Shown here one piece after another: positions 1 to 8,629 of a stretch of 31,652 nucleotides of DNA. Numbering within the stretch: the first letter of the stretch is position 1; every line of letters starts with the position of its first letter. This DNA comes from DAISWO01 sp036826295 (GTDB lineage: Bacteria; Patescibacteriota; Saccharimonadia; Saccharimonadales; JAGQNJ01), in contig DAISWO010000007.1 of assembly GCA_036826295.1 (NCBI GenBank), positions 1 through 31,652 of the forward strand. Reading direction: 5' to 3'. The notes under the pieces are model-generated. The model had not been told where the DNA came from. It searched no databases and saw only the letters and a list, made by a program, of their open reading frames with translations. Both the position numbers and the translations under genes were made by a program.

Positions 1-1028
1 TACTCTACTTTTGCCTCGCGGACTTTTTTGGCAATTTCTTCCATGATTTTTGGATTTTCTTCTAAGTATTTTTTAGCAGCTTCACGGCCCTGTGAGATTT
101 TTTCACCTTTATAGCTAAACCAAGCGCCAGCTTTTTCTACAATCTCCTTGTCTGTAGCCATATCTAGAATGTCACCCGACCGGCTTATGCCTTGGTTATA
201 CATAATGTCGAATTCTGCAATTCTAAAAGGCGGAGCAATCTTGTTCTTCACAACTTTTACTTTTGTACGGTTTCCGATAATCTCTTCGCCTTTTTTAATC
301 TGTCCAATCCGCCGAATATCCATACGTACGCTGGCATAAAACTTCAAGGCGTTCCCGCCAGTAGTAGTCTCTGGATTGCCAAACATTACCCCAATCTTCA
401 TTCTAATTTGGTTGATAAAGATTACGGTAGCGTTCGAACGATTAATTACCCCTGTTAACTTCCGTAGCGCCTGACTCATTAGTCGCGCTTGGAGCCCCAT
501 GTGACTATCGCCCATGTCGCCTTCGATCTCGGCCCTAGGCACTAAGGCGGCAACAGAGTCTACCACGATCACATCAACTGCGTTTGAACGAACGAGTGTC
601 TCAGCTATTTCTAAAGCTTGTTCGCCATTATCGGGTTGCGATACCAGCAAATTCTCGGTCTTAACACCTAGTCTTTTGGCATAAGCTGGGTCAAGGGCGT
701 GCTCAGCATCAATAAATGCGGCTCGACCACCAGTTTTTTGAGCCTCGGCAATTACGTGCAAGGCAAGAGTTGTCTTTCCGGAGCTCTCAGGACCGTAAAT
801 CTCTATAATTCGGCCTTTTGGTATACCGCCACCGAGCGCCAAGTCGAGTGAGATACTGCCGGTCGGGATACATTCAACGTCAGCATTGGTTCCCTCGCCC
901 AGTTTCATGATAGAACCTTTGCCGAATTGTTTTTCAATATGATCTAGTGCTAGCCCTAGAGCTTTATCCTTACCAGACTTCTCGTTTTCTTTTGCTTCAG
1001 TTTTTTTAGTATCAGCCTTGCTCGCCAT
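1..1028 (-). CDS. recA: RecA recombinase (3' end beyond window)
   Basis: ATP-dependent strand-exchange protein of homologous recombination and DNA repair, acting in the cytoplasm on single-stranded DNA. The visible 342 codons show the Walker A motif GPESSGKT at about residues 79-86, a Walker B stretch ending in VIVVDS near residue 155, and the loop L2 region (GNPETTTGGNALKF). The family is usually 340-355 residues, so only a few C-terminal codons are missing at the left edge. The ATG at 1028 is preceded by a GGAGGG Shine-Dalgarno sequence (complement of 1039-1044), and an extended -10 box lies about 45 nt upstream, so this gene has a conventional leader. It diverges from the pilus block. I see no LexA-like operator. 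The assignment is very secure. Confidence 0.98.
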   Translation of the reverse strand, partial: MASKADTKKTEAKENEKSGKDKALGLALDHIEKQFGKGSIMKLGEGTNADVECIPTGSISLDLALGGGIPKGRIIEIYGPESSGKTTLALHVIAEAQKTGGRAAFIDAEHALDPAYAKRLGVKTENLLVSQPDNGEQALEIAETLVRSNAVDVIVVDSVAALVPRAEIEGDMGDSHMGLQARLMSQALRKLTGVINRSNATVIFINQIRMKIGVMFGNPETTTGGNALKFYASVRMDIRRIGQIKKGEEIIGNRTKVKVVKNKIAPPFRIAEFDIMYNQGISRSGDILDMATDKEIVEKAGAWFSYKGEKISQGREAAKKYLEENPKIMEEIAKKVREAKVE

Positions 1029-1071
1029 ACAATTTATACCCTCCAGAATTTTGTAATTTTATCGTAAACCT

Positions 1072-1080
1072 AGTATAGCA
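1072..1080 (-). promoter_or_regulatory. recA promoter, extended -10
   Basis: On the minus strand this reads TGCTATACT, an extended -10 element (TG-N-TATACT). A start near 1065 would give a leader of about 37 nt holding the GGAGGG SD sequence. No good -35 is visible, as expected for an extended -10 promoter. Confidence 0.55.
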
Positions 1081-1145
1081 AATATTTATGCGTACATAGA
1101 GATGAATATACCGATTACAACACATGGTCGATAAAGCATAAGCGG

Positions 1146-1154
1146 TGGTACACT
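1146..1154 (+). promoter_or_regulatory. Extended -10 just upstream of first prepilin gene
   Basis: Reads TGGTACACT (TG-N-TACACT). It is followed by only 9 nt before the ATG at 1164, with no SD sequence between. The transcript would start at or next to the start codon. Confidence 0.45.
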
Positions 1155-1163
1155 ATAAGTAAT

Positions 1164-1745
1164 ATGAAATATATGCAAAAGCTAAATAATGGTTTTACAC
1201 TAGTAGAAATCATGATGGTGGTAATGGTTCTAGGAATTCTCGCCACTATTGCATACGCCACAGTTGGACAAGGCTACAAGCAAAAAGCATATTATACTCG
1301 CGCTATTGCCGAGCTCAATGCCATGGGTAATGCTGCCAATCTTTATGTTTCTAAATACAATGATTATCCAGCAGACGTAGTTAGGGATGTGCCGGCAGAT
1401 TTAAAAGAATTCGTCCAAGGACAAGAGAACATTGACGAGTGGCCAAAAGCGCCATGGCCAGGAAGCGTATACGACTATGATAATTGGCCACCTGATGATA
1501 ATGGACCGAATCACACCTACCAAATCAGTATTAGGTTATGCAACGCTGGCGACACAGCAACCTGCAAAAAAAATGCTAGCAAATATTTAAAAGAGTACGT
1601 CTCCGCCGATACACTAGCTAATTGGGACTCGAATAGCTCGGTATATTATTGCATCAAAGGATCTTGCAGATCGCACCAGTCAAAACCTATTAGCCATCCA
1701 GGTTACTGTATTAATTGTGGTGAGACAAAAAGTTTTATCAACTAA
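1164..1745 (+). CDS. Type IV prepilin, cysteine-rich minor pilin
   Basis: Predicted pilus or pseudopilus subunit. The N-terminus has a short basic leader ending in Gly10, then the class III cleavage motif G|FTLVE with Glu at mature position 5, followed by a hydrophobic helix to about residue 33 that would anchor the protein and pack into a pilus. The 150-residue globular part carries six cysteines, mostly in pairs near the C-terminus (CIKGSC, CINC), and many aromatic residues, so it is probably disulfide-stabilised outside the cell. It stands alone ahead of pilB, 46 bp away. A second ATG at 1173 would only shorten the leader. The -10 element is 9 nt upstream and no SD sequence is visible. Its role within the pilus cannot be told from sequence. 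Confidence 0.85.
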   Translation: MKYMQKLNNGFTLVEIMMVVMVLGILATIAYATVGQGYKQKAYYTRAIAELNAMGNAANLYVSKYNDYPADVVRDVPADLKEFVQGQENIDEWPKAPWPGSVYDYDNWPPDDNGPNHTYQISIRLCNAGDTATCKKNASKYLKEYVSADTLANWDSNSSVYYCIKGSCRSHQSKPISHPGYCINCGETKSFIN

Positions 1746-1791
1746 AGATGGTTATGTTAAACAGGATTTTATATAATATTTAGAAATAGCT

Positions 1792-3612
1792 ATGAAAATA
1801 TCAGATGCACTAGTTGAAAAATTACTACTCGATTCCAAAATAACCACCAAAGAAAAGCTGAATAAGCTTCGTACTGAAGCTGTCGCAGAAAAGTCTAATC
1901 TGCAAACAGCCGTTATAAAAAATGGCATGATTAGCGAGAAAGACCTTGTAAAACTCTACTCCAAAGAAGCCGACGTTCCGTTTATCGACCTTAACCCGAA
2001 AGAGGTAAAGCGTGAAGTTCTGAGATTGATACCAGAGCGAATCGCCAAACAATATAACGCTGTAGTTTTCGACGTAGATGAAAAAGGTAGCAAACTTCTC
2101 GCGATGGAAGATCCTGACGATATACAGGCAGTCAACTTTTTACAAAAACAATTAGGGACTAACCTTAAAGTGTATGTTGCCTCCTCGGTTGCTATCCAGT
2201 CAGCCATCGATCAATACAAAGGTAACATCGGTAGCGAACTGACAAAAGTTATCTCTGACGGAGAAGATGACGATTCTAAAGAAAAAGAAGATGAAGTTAG
2301 TGAAGACGAGCTAGCCGAAGACTCTCCTGTAGCACAAACTGTTAATTTATTGATAGAGTATGCCATTAAAGCTGGGGCTAGTGATATCCATATCGAACCT
2401 CGCGAAAACCATGTCCTAATTAGATACAGGGTTGACGGCGTACTTCGAGAAGCAAACAAGTTGCCAAAAAAAGTTATTGCCGCACTAATTTCCCGCATAA
2501 AAATACTCGCAAACCTAAAAATTGACGAACATCGTGCTCCACAGGATGGTCGATTCAAAATATCAGTTTCCGGTCAAGTCTATGCCCTTCGTGTATCTAC
2601 CCTGCCAATCATGGATGGCGAAAAAGTCGTTATGCGAATCTTGAACGAATCTAGCGAAGCCCTAACGCTTGAAGACTTAGGCTACTGGGGACATTCCTTA
2701 GACTGCGTCAATCGTGCTATGACTCAACCATACGGCATGATCCTAGTAACCGGCCCAACAGGATCGGGTAAATCCACTAGTTTATTTAGTGTGCTGAATA
2801 AAATCAGTAAGCCATCGGTAAATATCTCGACAGTTGAAGATCCGGTCGAATATAGAATTGGAGGTGCAAACCAAACGCAAGTAAACCCAATCGCTGGTAT
2901 GACATTCGTTAATGGCTTACGTGCGCTACTACGACAAGACCCAAATATCATCATGGTCGGAGAGATTAGAGATACAGAGACCGCTAACCTAGCAATCCAG
3001 GCTGCCCTTACTGGGCATTTAGTGTTCTCGACTCTCCATACCAATAATGCTGCAACTTGCTTGCCTAGGCTACTAGATATGGACGTTGAACCATTCTTAA
3101 TCGCATCTACTGTGAGAGCAGTTATTGGGCAACGATTAGTAAGACGTCTGTGTGTTGATTGTCGAGAAGTTTATGAGCCCGACGAGGCGGCACAAAAACA
3201 CCTTGCTAACATTTTCCACACTGACGACCCTAGCGTAATGAAGCACATCAACGAGCTAGAAAAACAAGCACTAGAGGCCGGACAAGGCAAAACTAACACT
3301 AGTAAAACTAGAAAAGAAGACACCTCGCAACTTGGCACTAGCGAGACTAAAGTTCTAAAATTATGGAAGGCCCATGACGGAGGTTGTGATAGCTGTAACA
3401 GAACTGGTTACAAGGGACGAATGGGGATCTATGAAGTACTCGAAATTACAGGTGAGATTCAAAAACAAATAGTAGGCAGCGCAACAAGTGACGCTCTGCA
3501 ACAACAAGCAATTAAAGATGGCATGGTTACAATGCAACTCGATGGCTTAATTAAGGCTCTCCGTGCACAAACTTCGATCGAAGAATTACTGCGCGTTACG
3601 ACAGAAACCTGA
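1792..3612 (+). CDS. pilB: Type IV pilus assembly ATPase PilB
   Basis: Cytoplasmic hexameric ATPase that powers pilus extension. Residues 1-145 resemble the N-terminal MshEN/GspE-N domain, followed by an acidic linker (about 150-180). The catalytic core has Walker A GPTGSGKST (about 321-329), an Asp box, Walker B around 383-394 (IIMVGEIRD) and the His box (GHLVFSTLHTNNAAT). Zinc-type CxxC pairs lie at about 454-457 and 532-535, separated by a long Lys/Glu-rich insert. The length of 606 is slightly above the usual 560-580. A TATAAT lies at 1772-1777, 14 nt before the ATG, so the mRNA leader may be only a few bases. pilC follows after 7 nt. No PilT retraction ATPase is present in the window. 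Confidence 0.96.
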   Translation: MKISDALVEKLLLDSKITTKEKLNKLRTEAVAEKSNLQTAVIKNGMISEKDLVKLYSKEADVPFIDLNPKEVKREVLRLIPERIAKQYNAVVFDVDEKGSKLLAMEDPDDIQAVNFLQKQLGTNLKVYVASSVAIQSAIDQYKGNIGSELTKVISDGEDDDSKEKEDEVSEDELAEDSPVAQTVNLLIEYAIKAGASDIHIEPRENHVLIRYRVDGVLREANKLPKKVIAALISRIKILANLKIDEHRAPQDGRFKISVSGQVYALRVSTLPIMDGEKVVMRILNESSEALTLEDLGYWGHSLDCVNRAMTQPYGMILVTGPTGSGKSTSLFSVLNKISKPSVNISTVEDPVEYRIGGANQTQVNPIAGMTFVNGLRALLRQDPNIIMVGEIRDTETANLAIQAALTGHLVFSTLHTNNAATCLPRLLDMDVEPFLIASTVRAVIGQRLVRRLCVDCREVYEPDEAAQKHLANIFHTDDPSVMKHINELEKQALEAGQGKTNTSKTRKEDTSQLGTSETKVLKLWKAHDGGCDSCNRTGYKGRMGIYEVLEITGEIQKQIVGSATSDALQQQAIKDGMVTMQLDGLIKALRAQTSIEELLRVTTET

Positions 3613-3619
3613 TAAAAAT

Positions 3620-4846
3620 ATGGCCTTATTTAAATACACCGCCAATACTAAAGATGGAAAAACCGTAAACGGTTCGGGAGAATCCCCAAATAAAGAAGCA
3701 TTAATATCTAGCTTGCGTAAGCAAGGCTTAACTCCTTTTGTCATAAAAGAGCAAAGCTCGGGGTCCAAGTTCTTCACGAATTTTGGCAAATCAAAAAAAG
3801 TAAAAATAAAAGACTTGGCGGTATTCAACAGACAGCTATCGACAATGGTTTCCGCTGGAGTCCCCCTTAACCGCGCACTCGACACCCTGAAAGAACAGAC
3901 AAAAAACAAGTACTTCAAGGAAGTTATTGCGGGCATATCTAAAGATGTACAAGGCGGAACTCCTCTAGCAGATGGATTCGCCAAATATCCAAGAGTATTT
4001 AACGATGTATACGTAAACATGGTTCGTGCTGGTGAGGCTGGCGGAATATTGGACGAGATTTTAAAGCGATTAGCTATCCAAATAGAGAGTGATTCGAGTA
4101 TGAAAAAACGAATAAAGTCAGCAATGGCTTACCCAGTCGTGATTTTAACAGTAACTGTTTTTGCTTTTTTTGGAATAATGATTTTTATTATCCCAAAAAT
4201 TGGCGCAATTATTAAAGACCTGGGCGGTGGTGAAGATTCTCTGCCTGTTTACACAAAGGCTATGCTGTCAATTAGCGGATTCATGCAACACAATGCAATC
4301 TTTATAGTTGTGATAGTTGTTGTTTCTGTATTTATTTTGAAAAAATGGGTGCGTTCTCCAAAAGGAAAAAAACAATTTCATGGTTTACTGCTTAAAACCC
4401 CGGTGGTAAGCAATGTAGTAATTAAAATAGCCATCGCTAGGTTTGCTAGAACTTTTGCTTCTCTAATGTCATCTGGAGTTGGAGTTTTAGATGCACTAGA
4501 AGTCACTGGTGGCGCTATTGGCAATCTTGTAATCGAGGATGAGCTAAAAAACGCGGCCAAAGAGGTTAAGAACGGAAAGCAACTATCCGAACCTCTGTCT
4601 AAGAGTAAGCACTTTCCGCCAATAGTCGCTCAAATGCTCGCGGTAGGTGAAGAGTCTGGACAAATCGATACGATATTAGTCAAAGTTGCTGACTTTTACG
4701 AGGAAGATGTAGAAACCGCCATCGATGGTCTAGCTTCGATCATTGAGCCTATAATGATTATTTTACTCGGAACGGTGGTGGGTATAATTGCAGCAAGTGT
4801 CATGGGTCCGATTGCAGGACTTAGCAAAACCGTTGGTGGTCAGTAG
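3620..4846 (+). CDS. pilC: Type IV pilus inner-membrane platform protein PilC
   Basis: Polytopic membrane protein of the GspF/PilC family on which pilins are assembled, partner of PilB. The chosen ATG at 3620 begins MALFKYTA, the typical family start; an upstream in-frame start at 3563 lies inside pilB and would add 19 unrelated residues. Two T2SF repeats are visible (about 65-190 and 265-395), with hydrophobic segments near 158-185, 215-235 and the C-terminal IIEPIMIILLGTVVGII. At 408 aa it is of usual length. It is 7 nt after the pilB stop, so it is co-transcribed and probably translationally coupled. Confidence 0.95.
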   Translation: MALFKYTANTKDGKTVNGSGESPNKEALISSLRKQGLTPFVIKEQSSGSKFFTNFGKSKKVKIKDLAVFNRQLSTMVSAGVPLNRALDTLKEQTKNKYFKEVIAGISKDVQGGTPLADGFAKYPRVFNDVYVNMVRAGEAGGILDEILKRLAIQIESDSSMKKRIKSAMAYPVVILTVTVFAFFGIMIFIIPKIGAIIKDLGGGEDSLPVYTKAMLSISGFMQHNAIFIVVIVVVSVFILKKWVRSPKGKKQFHGLLLKTPVVSNVVIKIAIARFARTFASLMSSGVGVLDALEVTGGAIGNLVIEDELKNAAKEVKNGKQLSEPLSKSKHFPPIVAQMLAVGEESGQIDTILVKVADFYEEDVETAIDGLASIIEPIMIILLGTVVGIIAASVMGPIAGLSKTVGGQ

Positions 4847-4868
4847 TGGATAACTCAGCATAAAATGC

Positions 4869-4896
4869 TTGACGAGACGTCGCTTATGTTTATAAT
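4869..4896 (+). promoter_or_regulatory. Strong sigma70-type promoter of the major pilin
   Basis: TTGACG (4869-4874), a 16-bp spacer, then TATAAT (4891-4896). It is followed by a leader of about 85 nt with a small hairpin (ATCGG 4917-4921 / CCGAT 4930-4934) and a strong SD sequence AAGGAGG (4971-4977), 10 nt before the ATG at 4988. Confidence 0.8.
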
Positions 4897-4987
4897 TAGG
4901 TCTAGTTAGGAAAAATATCGGTTAAATATCCGATGTGACCTACGCTTACTACATAATAAAAAATAATCATAAGGAGGGTGGGTCCAA

Positions 4988-5443
4988 ATGACTTCACTAA
5001 AACGTAAACAAGGCGGTTTCACAATCATAGAACTATTGATTGTGATAATCGTAATCGGTATATTAGCAACACTTGTAATAACTACTTTCAGTGGTATTCA
5101 AAGAAATGCACGAAACAGAACAAGAGAAGCTGACATCAATGCTTTGCACAGCCAACTAGAGTACTACTACGGTCAAAACGGAGTGTACCCAACGCTAGCA
5201 GATATGAACGACGCTACATTCAGGGACGATGAACTAAAAGGCTTAGATAGCGGTGCTTTATCAGACCCTTCAAACCCAACAGTTGAAACGTTAGTTGCTG
5301 CGCCAGCTAGTGGTTCATACGCTTATGCTGTACTTGCAGACGACAACACTGCTTGTGATAACAGTACGAAAGATTGTACTAAATACACACTAACAGCAAC
5401 ATATGAAGGTGGAGGAACATTCGTAAAGAATAGCCTTAACTAG
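4988..5443 (+). CDS. Major type IV pilin (prepilin)
   Basis: Probable main structural subunit of the pilus. The leader is MTSLKRKQGG, cleaved before FTIIE (Glu5 present), followed by the hydrophobic alpha-helix. The mature protein would be about 141 residues. Two cysteines lie near the C-terminus (AC-x7-C region), matching the usual D-region disulfide. It is called the major pilin from its expression signals: its own near-consensus promoter, the best SD sequence in the pilus block and a perfect intrinsic terminator immediately downstream, making it a separate abundant monocistronic message. The other pilins here lack such signals. The family assignment is secure; the 'major' role is inferred. 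Confidence 0.88.
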   Translation: MTSLKRKQGGFTIIELLIVIIVIGILATLVITTFSGIQRNARNRTREADINALHSQLEYYYGQNGVYPTLADMNDATFRDDELKGLDSGALSDPSNPTVETLVAAPASGSYAYAVLADDNTACDNSTKDCTKYTLTATYEGGGTFVKNSLN

Positions 5444-5468
5444 TAGTAGGTAAGCAATTTCGATAAAA

Positions 5469-5498
5469 CAGACCTAAATAACTTAGGTCTGTTTTTTT
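5469..5498 (+). terminator. Rho-independent terminator after the major pilin
   Basis: A perfect 9-bp stem (CAGACCTAA / TTAGGTCTG) with a 5-nt loop, followed by seven T residues (5492-5498). It separates the major pilin transcript from the minor pilin genes. Confidence 0.92.
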
Positions 5499-5532
5499 AT
5501 CAAAGCCTAAAAGTGATAAAGTATTAATAAGC

Positions 5533-5955
5533 ATGAGCATGAATAACCGGAGATCAGATGGGTTCGCTACAGTCGAACTACTTGTAACAATTATCATTAT
5601 TGGACTTGTTTTTGGTTCATTTATAACAACTTTTAATACTATTTCAAATATCAATAAAAAAGCCCGAGATATTCAAAAATCTAATGTTATTGCTTTTGAA
5701 AAACTTCAGAAATACGAGAATACTGACTTCGGAAGTCTACCTAATTCTTCAATAAATGGGACCTGGGATGAGATTGAAGATTTTAGTAACGAGATACCTG
5801 ATACGGTTGAGTCTCCAAGAGTCGGAAAAGCCTACGTTAACACCAACTCAAATACTCTCAAGCAAATTGGAGTCCAAGTAGAATTTGGGTCTGGCGGAAG
5901 TAAACAAACGATAACATACGTAACCTACGTTCAAAAGAATGGGGTCGGACGATGA
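5533..5955 (+). CDS. Minor type IV prepilin
   Basis: 140-residue prepilin-like protein. The leader with Arg-Arg ends in Gly10, followed by FATVE, so the processing glycine and Glu5 are present, then a hydrophobic helix rich in Ile. The remaining 100 residues have no cysteine and no domain I recognise. Two in-frame ATGs (5533 and 5539) are possible starts; neither has an SD sequence. It begins 34 nt after the terminator and overlaps the next gene by ATGA (5952-5955), so it opens a translationally coupled minor-pilin unit. Probably a pilus-initiating or priming subunit, by analogy with minor pilins encoded together; the specific role is not shown. Confidence 0.82.
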   Translation: MSMNNRRSDGFATVELLVTIIIIGLVFGSFITTFNTISNINKKARDIQKSNVIAFEKLQKYENTDFGSLPNSSINGTWDEIEDFSNEIPDTVESPRVGKAYVNTNSNTLKQIGVQVEFGSGGSKQTITYVTYVQKNGVGR

Positions 5956-6677
5956 AATTAATAGCTAAGCAAAAAGGCTTTACTCTAATTGAAGTACTTG
6001 TGGTCGCACCCTTAATGATGATGACGATAATCATCATGATGACTTACTTGTTTAACCTTTTCGGCCAACTCACTCAAGAAGGAGCCAGCCTCAGGCTAAC
6101 TACTGACGCTCAGCTCATTACCCTAGCACTTCAAGATGATATTTATTTTGCGAATGCGTTTGTGAGCACCATAAACTCTGGCCTCGCCGATACTTACGAC
6201 CCTAGTGGTGGGTGGCAATACAATACAAGCCCAGAAACATTGATAATTTCTACCCCAGCCCTTACGAAAAATAACCGAGACCCAGACCGCCAGCCAGTAT
6301 ATATAAACACAGAGGGTTGTGAGCCAGGAAATATATCCAATAATAGTTTTTTGTATAACAATATCGTGGTATTTGTTAGTGGCACCAACCTCTACAAGAG
6401 AACACTAACAGCTCCAAATTACATATCGACATGTGGCACAAGTTACGATAAACAAACCTGCCCAGAAGATCAAAGTTCTACGACGTGTCCTAAAGATATC
6501 TTGCTATCCGACAAGCTCAACAGTTTTCAGATTTCCTATTTTGATGCAAACAATACAGAGGTAGCCGTGCCGGAGCAAGCCCAATTAATAAAGATTGATG
6601 TACAGTTAAAAGATCGGGCATTCGCGGACGATATATTTGGCAGTTCAAGTATATCCCTAAAAAGGCTTAACCAATGA
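5952..6677 (+). CDS. Minor type IV prepilin (GspJ/PilW-like position)
   Basis: 241-residue prepilin. The short leader MKLIAKQKG is cleaved before FTLIE, and the helix is unusually methionine-rich (PLMMMTIIIMM). The globular part has five cysteines spread over about residues 120-180. It overlaps both neighbours by ATGA (5952-5955 and 6674-6677), indicating coupled translation with the minor pilin before it and the large tip-like protein after it. Size and position between a small pilin and a large Glu5-lacking one resemble the GspI/GspJ/GspK or PilV/PilW/PilX arrangement. That parallel is inference, not a sequence match. Confidence 0.8.
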   Translation: MKLIAKQKGFTLIEVLVVAPLMMMTIIIMMTYLFNLFGQLTQEGASLRLTTDAQLITLALQDDIYFANAFVSTINSGLADTYDPSGGWQYNTSPETLIISTPALTKNNRDPDRQPVYINTEGCEPGNISNNSFLYNNIVVFVSGTNLYKRTLTAPNYISTCGTSYDKQTCPEDQSSTTCPKDILLSDKLNSFQISYFDANNTEVAVPEQAQLIKIDVQLKDRAFADDIFGSSSISLKRLNQ

Positions 6678-8575
6678 CAAAGAATCCCTTACAAATACTA
6701 GTCACAAAATTTAGAATTGAAAGCAAAAGCGGGTTTGCGCTACCTACAATTATTTTACTGACACTAATTATGTCTTTTGTTGCTTATGCGGCATTGATTC
6801 AATCAAACAATAACCTTAACCTTGCATACAAACAGACCTATATACAAATAGCCAGAACTGCTTCAAAATCAGCAATCGATTACGCTCAAGAGCAATTCGA
6901 TAGCTCCTTGTGTGGAGCATATACCGGCACACCAGAGACAGACCTAATCACAAATGACAGATATAGAGTAACTATTAAGGCTGAGGTACTTGACACAAGT
7001 GCAGACGGCTTTGAAAAAACGATCAAGGCAACTGGGAGTGTTTATCTTCCAAAAACCACATCAAATGCAAAATATATTTTTGATATTAGATCAGAAATAG
7101 TGCGAACTTTTGCCTTATGCAAAACTCCAGACAACTTTAATCCAACGGTTTGGCTTGATGCAAGCGATACTTCAACTCTAAAAAAATCTAATGTCTCGAC
7201 TCAAACTGTTAACTATACGACCACGTTCGGCAATGCTACAGACGCCTCAAGGGATACGATAGAAGAGAGACGGGATAACGGCTCTCAAACGTCAGGATCA
7301 TGGCAGAGTAATGATCTAGAGATGCATAACTGCGATGTCGGTGAATTTTCGAGTAGTATTTGTAACAATAACTCAACTCGGCGCATGTACACCGGAATTA
7401 TTTTCAAAAATACTGCCATCCCGAAAAACTCTACAATAACATCAGCAACCCTATCATTTGCCGGAGGAACACCGGCCGGAAGTAGCGGTTCGGTAAATCA
7501 TATACTTTATGGACTTTATAAAAATTCTAGCGATCCTCATCTCGACTTATTTACAAGTACGGGCACTAATCAAGTAAGAACGCCAATTACTACACCAAAC
7601 ACCCACACAACAAGCTCTATTAGCTTCCAGACCAATAACTTCCCACCCGGTAATACATTAGGAGTAGATGTTAAGAATGTAGTGCAAGAAATGGTCAATA
7701 ACTCTAACTGGTCTAATGGAAACTTGGCATTCGGCATAAATCACTCAAGCGGAAACGGAACAAGAAGAGCGAGGAAAGATGGGCTAATGCTCTCAGTTAC
7801 CTACACATCAAACACAGGATCAACACAAGCAGACAACAACGAGGCAATCTCAGAATGGAGCGATAAGTCGATTTATGGCAACAATGCATTATTCACTCAT
7901 GGCATTGCTCCAACACGTGTAGATAATCAAATTAATAATAAGTCGGTTGTTAGGTTTGCCGGAGGCAATTTACTAAGCACCCTAAATCCAGCGCTTAATT
8001 CAAAAAGAGAAATGACTGTCCTAGGTGTCCTTAAGCCGAATTTGTCTGCATCAGACACCGACTCAAGAATAGTGACCGGCATGCACAACAGCTATAATAA
8101 CGATACTGATGGCGTTCATAGCATTATCCCGTTGATGCGTAATTCAACTAGCTCAGGTTTCAGTAATGTATACGCCTCGAATGTTTCTCAATACAAAAAT
8201 TCTTTCACTTGTGGCTCCAGTTGCGAAGATCAACCGATCGTCATATCTTCGTATTTTGACTCCGTAGATTCCACTAAAACTAACTCAATGCTTAAGCTTA
8301 ATGGCGCGATAGGTGCAGAGAAAAATAATATGGCTCCATCACCACCCTATACTTACAGCATTAACCAATTGTATTTTGGGGGCGGAAGAACGGGAGCGAT
8401 GCCAGGTAGTGGTCAAAGGTACACTCATGGAGACTTTGCTGAGATTATTGTTTACGACTATGCGTTAGCCTGTCGGGACGTTGAATCTATAGAAGAATAC
8501 CTTCGGTCAAAATGGAATATATATTCACAACCAGCCGAAACAATCTGCCCGGCCAGCACAATCCCAACTCTGTAA
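6674..8575 (+). CDS. Large pilin-like tip adhesin with lectin-like domain
   Basis: 633-residue protein with a pilin-type N-terminus. The 20-residue leader ends in Gly20 and continues FALPTIILLTLIMSFVAYAA, but the usual Glu at mature position 5 is Thr. That is typical of GspK/PilX-like subunits that cap the filament. A large extracellular part follows. A split concanavalin A/LamG-like fold is suggested by WLDASDTSTL (about 160) and WSDKSIYGNNA (about 395) with a C-terminal beta-rich stretch to residue 625. The stretch between them (about 183-380) resembles a DNRLRE-type beta domain (EERRDNG, IIFKNTAIPKNSTI, LSVTYT). It is probably the adhesive tip of the pilus. It overlaps the preceding prepilin by ATGA. 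Domain calls are from motif recognition only. Confidence 0.75.
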   Translation: MTKNPLQILVTKFRIESKSGFALPTIILLTLIMSFVAYAALIQSNNNLNLAYKQTYIQIARTASKSAIDYAQEQFDSSLCGAYTGTPETDLITNDRYRVTIKAEVLDTSADGFEKTIKATGSVYLPKTTSNAKYIFDIRSEIVRTFALCKTPDNFNPTVWLDASDTSTLKKSNVSTQTVNYTTTFGNATDASRDTIEERRDNGSQTSGSWQSNDLEMHNCDVGEFSSSICNNNSTRRMYTGIIFKNTAIPKNSTITSATLSFAGGTPAGSSGSVNHILYGLYKNSSDPHLDLFTSTGTNQVRTPITTPNTHTTSSISFQTNNFPPGNTLGVDVKNVVQEMVNNSNWSNGNLAFGINHSSGNGTRRARKDGLMLSVTYTSNTGSTQADNNEAISEWSDKSIYGNNALFTHGIAPTRVDNQINNKSVVRFAGGNLLSTLNPALNSKREMTVLGVLKPNLSASDTDSRIVTGMHNSYNNDTDGVHSIIPLMRNSTSSGFSNVYASNVSQYKNSFTCGSSCEDQPIVISSYFDSVDSTKTNSMLKLNGAIGAEKNNMAPSPPYTYSINQLYFGGGRTGAMPGSGQRYTHGDFAEIIVYDYALACRDVESIEEYLRSKWNIYSQPAETICPASTIPTL

Positions 8576-8591
8576 ATATACATTTTTTTGG

Positions 8592-8597
8592 TATACT
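8592..8597 (+). promoter_or_regulatory. Possible -10 box before pilM
   Basis: TATACT lies in the 54-bp gap between the tip pilin gene and pilM, 32 nt before the pilM ATG. No convincing -35 is seen, so pilM may instead be read from upstream. Confidence 0.3.
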
Positions 8598-8629
8598 AAT
8601 CGTAAGTGCTAATGCTTCAATAAACAATT

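Noticed and set aside
192..458. Plus-strand frames inside recA
   Set aside because: They lie opposite the conserved RecA core and have no independent coding signals.
8604..8612. AAGTGCTAA upstream of pilM and similar CIRCE half-sites at 13992-14000, 29811-29819 and 29992-30000
   Set aside because: Isolated 8-9-nt half-sites occur about as often as expected in a window of this size and lack a partner at nine bases.
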